Shown: positions 61,104 to 64,000 of the stretch, in pieces
Layout of the letters: each line of letters opens with the position of its first letter
Position numbering within the stretch: position 1 is the first letter of the stretch
Assembly: GCA_007674295.1 (NCBI GenBank)
Contig: CM017447.1
Location: 124,001 to 188,000 of the forward strand
Direction: 5' to 3'
Source of the DNA: Antonospora locustae
Lineage: Eukaryota; Microsporidia
DNA length: 64,000 nt
Position numbers and translations under genes: made by a program
The notes under the pieces: generated by a model
The model's database searches: none
What the model was told of the DNA's origin: nothing
Seen by the model: only the letters and a program-made list of their open reading frames with translations

Positions 61104-62981
61104 CTACGTGTAGTAGTGCTTGAACACAGCCTCTATTTCCCTGTGAATGTCCTCCATTTTTGCTTCTATCTCTGCCCTGTCTGCTGCCATCACAAACTTC
61201 ATCTTCATCAGCCTCAGAAAGACTTCGCTCGTTCTGCTCCGAATGTCGTTCCAGCTTGCGTCACACTTATCGATGGCCCGCATTGCGTTTTCAAAGTAAA
61301 AAATGATGTTCTTCAGCATCAGCCTTGTCTTCACAAACGGACAGTACTTGTCGTACTCCGAATACCCGTTTTGCTGGAGATAGTCCTCCTTGATCAACTT
61401 TGCAATGTCCAGTATCAACTGGTCCTTCTGGCTCAGCGACGACTTCCCTACAAGCTGAACAATCTCGTTCAGGTCCTCCTCCATCTGCAGTATCTCCTTG
61501 CACTTTGTTCTATGCGCAATGAACAGTGGGTCCTCTTTTCGATAGAACTCGTCTAGGCTTTTGAAGTACTTTGAGTAGCTCAGGTTCCAGTTGATGGACG
61601 GAAAGTGCTTTCTTTGTGCAAGCTTTTTGTCAAGGCCCCAGAAGACTTGCACAACACCAAGCGTTGCAGAAGTCACCGGGTCGCCGAAGTCGCCCCCTGG
61701 CGGACTCACCGCTCCCACTATCGTCACACTCCCCTGCCTTTCTGGGCTTCCCAGGACGTTCGCAGCGCCCGCACGCTCGTAGAAAAATGCCAGCTTTGCT
61801 CCCAGATATGCAGGATACCCCGAGTCTGCAGGCATTTCGGCAAGCCGTCCACTTATCTCGCGCAGAGCCTCTGCCCATCGGCTTGTGGAGTCTGCCATCA
61901 TCGACACATGCATTCCCCGGTCTCTGAAATACTCGCTTATTGTGATTCCAGTGTAGATGGATGCCTCTCGTGCTGCAACAGGCATGTTGGATGTGTTTGC
62001 AACAAGGACTGTTCTTTTCATAATGGATTCTTTGCCTGTTCCCTGTCTGTTGTGCATGCATGCAGCACCAACCCCGTTTTCAATCATAAGCTTCGGAAAC
62101 TCCTCTAGTAGCTCACTCATCTCATTTCCGCGCTCTCCACAGCCCACATACACAATGACATCTGAATTTGAGTATTTTGACAAGCTCTGACTGATCACCG
62201 TTTTACCACACCCAAACGCGCCAGGTATTGCTATGGTGCCTCCCTGTGCACACGGAAACAGAGAATCAAGGACACGCTGCCCCGTGAAAAGCGGCATGCT
62301 TGGGTTTATCTTCTCCTTGACGGGTCGTGGCTTTCTCACAGGCCACACCTCGAGCAGTCCAATGTCCTTTCTTCTGTCCTCGTGCTCCAGTGTAAGAACA
62401 ACGTCCTTCAGGCTGTAGAAACCCTCTTCTGCTATGAACACAACACATCCGCACTCTCCAGGTGGAACAAGGCAGCTGAGCACCATGAGCGTGTTTTCTC
62501 TCACAATCCCATAGACATCTCCCTCCCCAACTGCTGCGCCTTGTGCAACCAGAGGCCTGAACTCATACTCTTTATTTCGGTCAAGAGCAGGTGTCTCAAC
62601 GCCCTTCGGAATGTAAATGGACCGGTTCTCTTCTGCTATTGTCTTCAGAGGTCTCTGTATTCCATCAAAGATATTCTCAAAAAGCCCTGGGCCAAGCTCC
62701 ACACAGAGCGGACGATGTGTCCTGTGGACTGGGTCGCCCACACACAGCCCCGAAGTCTCCTCATAAACTTGAATGGTGACCGTATCGCCATCAATTCGTA
62801 TTATCTCCCCAACTAGGTTTTCATGGCCTACCTTCACCAGCTCGTACATGGCACAGCCGGCCATGCCCGAGCCGACAACTACAGGCCCGCTCACAGAATG
62901 AATTTTTCCTATGGAGCTTTCAGACGCAGTGTCGATGCTGAGGTTCTTGAAAATTTTTCTTAGTGCCGACGATTGTGCCAT
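61104..62981 (-). CDS. VMA1: V-type ATPase catalytic subunit A
   Basis: A 625-residue catalytic subunit of the vacuolar proton pump. Visible: [13 protein letters not shown] at the N-terminus, [20 protein letters not shown], the P-loop GAFGCGKTV (about 255), [38 protein letters not shown], and [22 protein letters not shown]. No intein is present, unlike yeast VMA1. CCC lies immediately upstream of the chosen ATG; another in-frame ATG is 6 bases earlier (ATGCCCATG). In microsporidia the pump may energise vacuoles, including the posterior vacuole used in germination; that role is inference. Confidence 0.98.
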   Translation of the reverse strand: MAQSSALRKIFKNLSIDTASESSIGKIHSVSGPVVVGSGMAGCAMYELVKVGHENLVGEIIRIDGDTVTIQVYEETSGLCVGDPVHRTHRPLCVELGPGLFENIFDGIQRPLKTIAEENRSIYIPKGVETPALDRNKEYEFRPLVAQGAAVGEGDVYGIVRENTLMVLSCLVPPGECGCVVFIAEEGFYSLKDVVLTLEHEDRRKDIGLLEVWPVRKPRPVKEKINPSMPLFTGQRVLDSLFPCAQGGTIAIPGAFGCGKTVISQSLSKYSNSDVIVYVGCGERGNEMSELLEEFPKLMIENGVGAACMHNRQGTGKESIMKRTVLVANTSNMPVAAREASIYTGITISEYFRDRGMHVSMMADSTSRWAEALREISGRLAEMPADSGYPAYLGAKLAFFYERAGAANVLGSPERQGSVTIVGAVSPPGGDFGDPVTSATLGVVQVFWGLDKKLAQRKHFPSINWNLSYSKYFKSLDEFYRKEDPLFIAHRTKCKEILQMEEDLNEIVQLVGKSSLSQKDQLILDIAKLIKEDYLQQNGYSEYDKYCPFVKTRLMLKNIIFYFENAMRAIDKCDASWNDIRSRTSEVFLRLMKMKFVMAADRAEIEAKMEDIHREIEAVFKHYYT

Positions 62982-63017
62982 GGGCATAAAATTTGGTGTT
63001 TTGTATTCTCACTGCCG

Positions 63018-63773
63018 CTACTCCTTAAGCACCACATACTTGTTGTCTGTCTCCTCCACAATAGCACATTCGTCTCTGATGAACGTTCTTATCGTGTCCT
63101 TTGCCTTGTCATCGATGTGTCTGAACCTTGCCCTCACCTCGTTGATGAGGTCCTTCAAAGTCATTCTTCCCTTGCTCAGAATCTCTCTCAGGTCCTCTGA
63201 TCCAAGACTCTGCTCCTTGTCTTCGTATGTCTTCATCAGGCTTTTCATCTTTTTGCCCGCCCTGCTCAGCTTCTTCTCAACCTGGACTTGAATCTCGTCC
63301 TCACTGTTGTCGTCGTCAAACTTATCCTGGTAGTCGATCTCCTCAACCTCTTCCTCTTTCTCTTTGGTCTCAAGGTCGGTAAGGGCTACGTCCTCAACAA
63401 TCTCGTTGTAGGAACTTTTGAGGCTGAATCTTCTCCACTCGTTTAACGGAACTACGCGCAAAGAGGACCCTACATTGATAAACGCAAAGTACTGCGACGA
63501 AATACCGATCTGTTTGCTCGTGTACACTCTGTTTTCTGCATCTGCAATCTCATAGACCTTCTCCTCTGTGCCAAGCTCATCCTCAACAACCTCGCTCCTC
63601 CGCTTTGTATTTCGAGGAGTCTCTTCGCTCTCCTCCTCCTCTTTGCAGATGGATATGGTGACTGGATGTGCCAGTGTATCTATCTTTATGCCAGATATCA
63701 GCATCCTTCTACTCCTGTCTCGGCCATTGAACACGCACTTGTATCTTTTCATACGGCTTGCAGTTTGGGGCAT
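63018..63773 (-). CDS. TFIIF alpha subunit (RAP74/Tfg1-like)
   Basis: A 251-residue general transcription factor of RNA polymerase II. Residues about 75-115 match the dimerisation part (YFAFINVGSSLRVVPLNEWR; RAP74 has YFIFMKGADG and PVSDWYNF). A long acidic linker follows (TKEKEEEVEEIDYQDKFDDD). The C-terminal winged helix has ILSKGRMTLKDLINEVRARF and ends KYVVLKE (RAP74: YLTRKPMTTKDLLKKF and MHFSLKE). It is about half the length of human RAP74. The frame runs upstream but without ATG; Met at 63752 is an alternative start. Confidence 0.8.
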   Translation of the reverse strand: MPQTASRMKRYKCVFNGRDRSRRMLISGIKIDTLAHPVTISICKEEEESEETPRNTKRRSEVVEDELGTEEKVYEIADAENRVYTSKQIGISSQYFAFINVGSSLRVVPLNEWRRFSLKSSYNEIVEDVALTDLETKEKEEEVEEIDYQDKFDDDNSEDEIQVQVEKKLSRAGKKMKSLMKTYEDKEQSLGSEDLREILSKGRMTLKDLINEVRARFRHIDDKAKDTIRTFIRDECAIVEETDNKYVVLKE

Positions 63774-63916
63774 GTGGAACTCGCATTTCCCTTTCAAGAC
63801 ACAAGCCCAGCAATGTGCTTTAAAAGCTGCAGGACAGCCGCTATGTGTGAAAGAATTTACGTGCTGTGTAGTCAACACAATCCATACTATGAATCTTCAA
63901 GAGACCCGGCGCATAA

Positions 63917-64000
63917 CTATCCTCTAAGCTCCTTCTGAAAAGATGTACGCAGGAGCTTGAGAAACTCATGGAAGTTTGTGTACTTCTTGAAGCATAGCTG
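63917..64000 (-). CDS. C-terminal end of an unidentified protein (partial)
   Basis: The minus strand is open from the window edge to a TAG at 63917-63919, giving 27 residues (KYTNFHEFLKLLRTSFQK near the end). Tandem spacing to the TFIIF gene fits the compact layout. It is too short to identify. Confidence 0.45.
   Translation of the reverse strand, partial: QLCFKKYTNFHEFLKLLRTSFQKELRG

Overview
This window looks like nuclear DNA of a microsporidian (or a very close relative). The genes are uninterrupted and short, and intergenic gaps are often only 4 to 70 bp. The gene set is strongly reduced and fungal-like: V-ATPase, the mevalonate pathway, GNA1, a GH19 chitinase, an ABCG half-transporter, Nuf2, NOT1, EED, TFIIF and Pol III RPC5. 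Many proteins are much shorter than their homologues. Ten genes have CCC directly in front of the ATG, which resembles the CCC start signal reported for microsporidia.

Left gene-dense arm (1-16.7 kb, mixed base composition). It holds a partial gene of unknown function, RPC5, an unknown gene, a Rad9-like checkpoint gene, an amino-acid transporter and a CTP synthase whose synthetase half is eroded. Pescadillo/Nop7 and Rrp8 follow in tandem (both ribosome biogenesis), then a Sel1-repeat protein, an Ask1-like DASH subunit, tRNA-Met, a membrane J-protein, an ABCG half-transporter and mevalonate kinase.

Left shoulder (16.8-20.2 kb, A+T-rich but coding): a forkhead factor, GNA1, an unknown protein and a RING-H2 protein.

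Central desert (about 20.2-43.4 kb, by eye well over 80% A+T). I find no credible intact gene. It carries decayed copies of at least two repeat motifs (called R1 and R2 here), relic coding sequence possibly from a non-LTR retrotransposon, a 71-nt almost perfect inverted duplication, a 36-bp tandem repeat, and a stretch resembling the decayed 5.8S/LSU 5' end of rDNA. The A+T-rich shoulders on both sides make a regional centromere or heterochromatin block a plausible reading, but this is inference.

Right shoulder (43.4-45.9 kb): a divergent histone H3/H4 pair with E2F-like promoter sites, a small WG-containing protein, an unknown protein and tRNA-Cys.

Right gene-dense arm (45.9-64 kb): an EED/ESC-type Polycomb WD40 protein, Nuf2, a secreted GH19 chitinase-like protein lacking the usual catalytic Glu, PDCD5, NOT1, a small coiled-coil protein, enolase, an ASCC3/Slh1-type helicase with one intact cassette, a GATA factor, V-ATPase subunits d and A ending 4 bp apart, TFIIF alpha, and the end of one more gene.

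The observations most worth following are the desert with its relics, the EED homologue near an H3 gene that keeps K27, the CTP synthase with a ruined synthetase site, and the chitinase-like protein with an altered active site.
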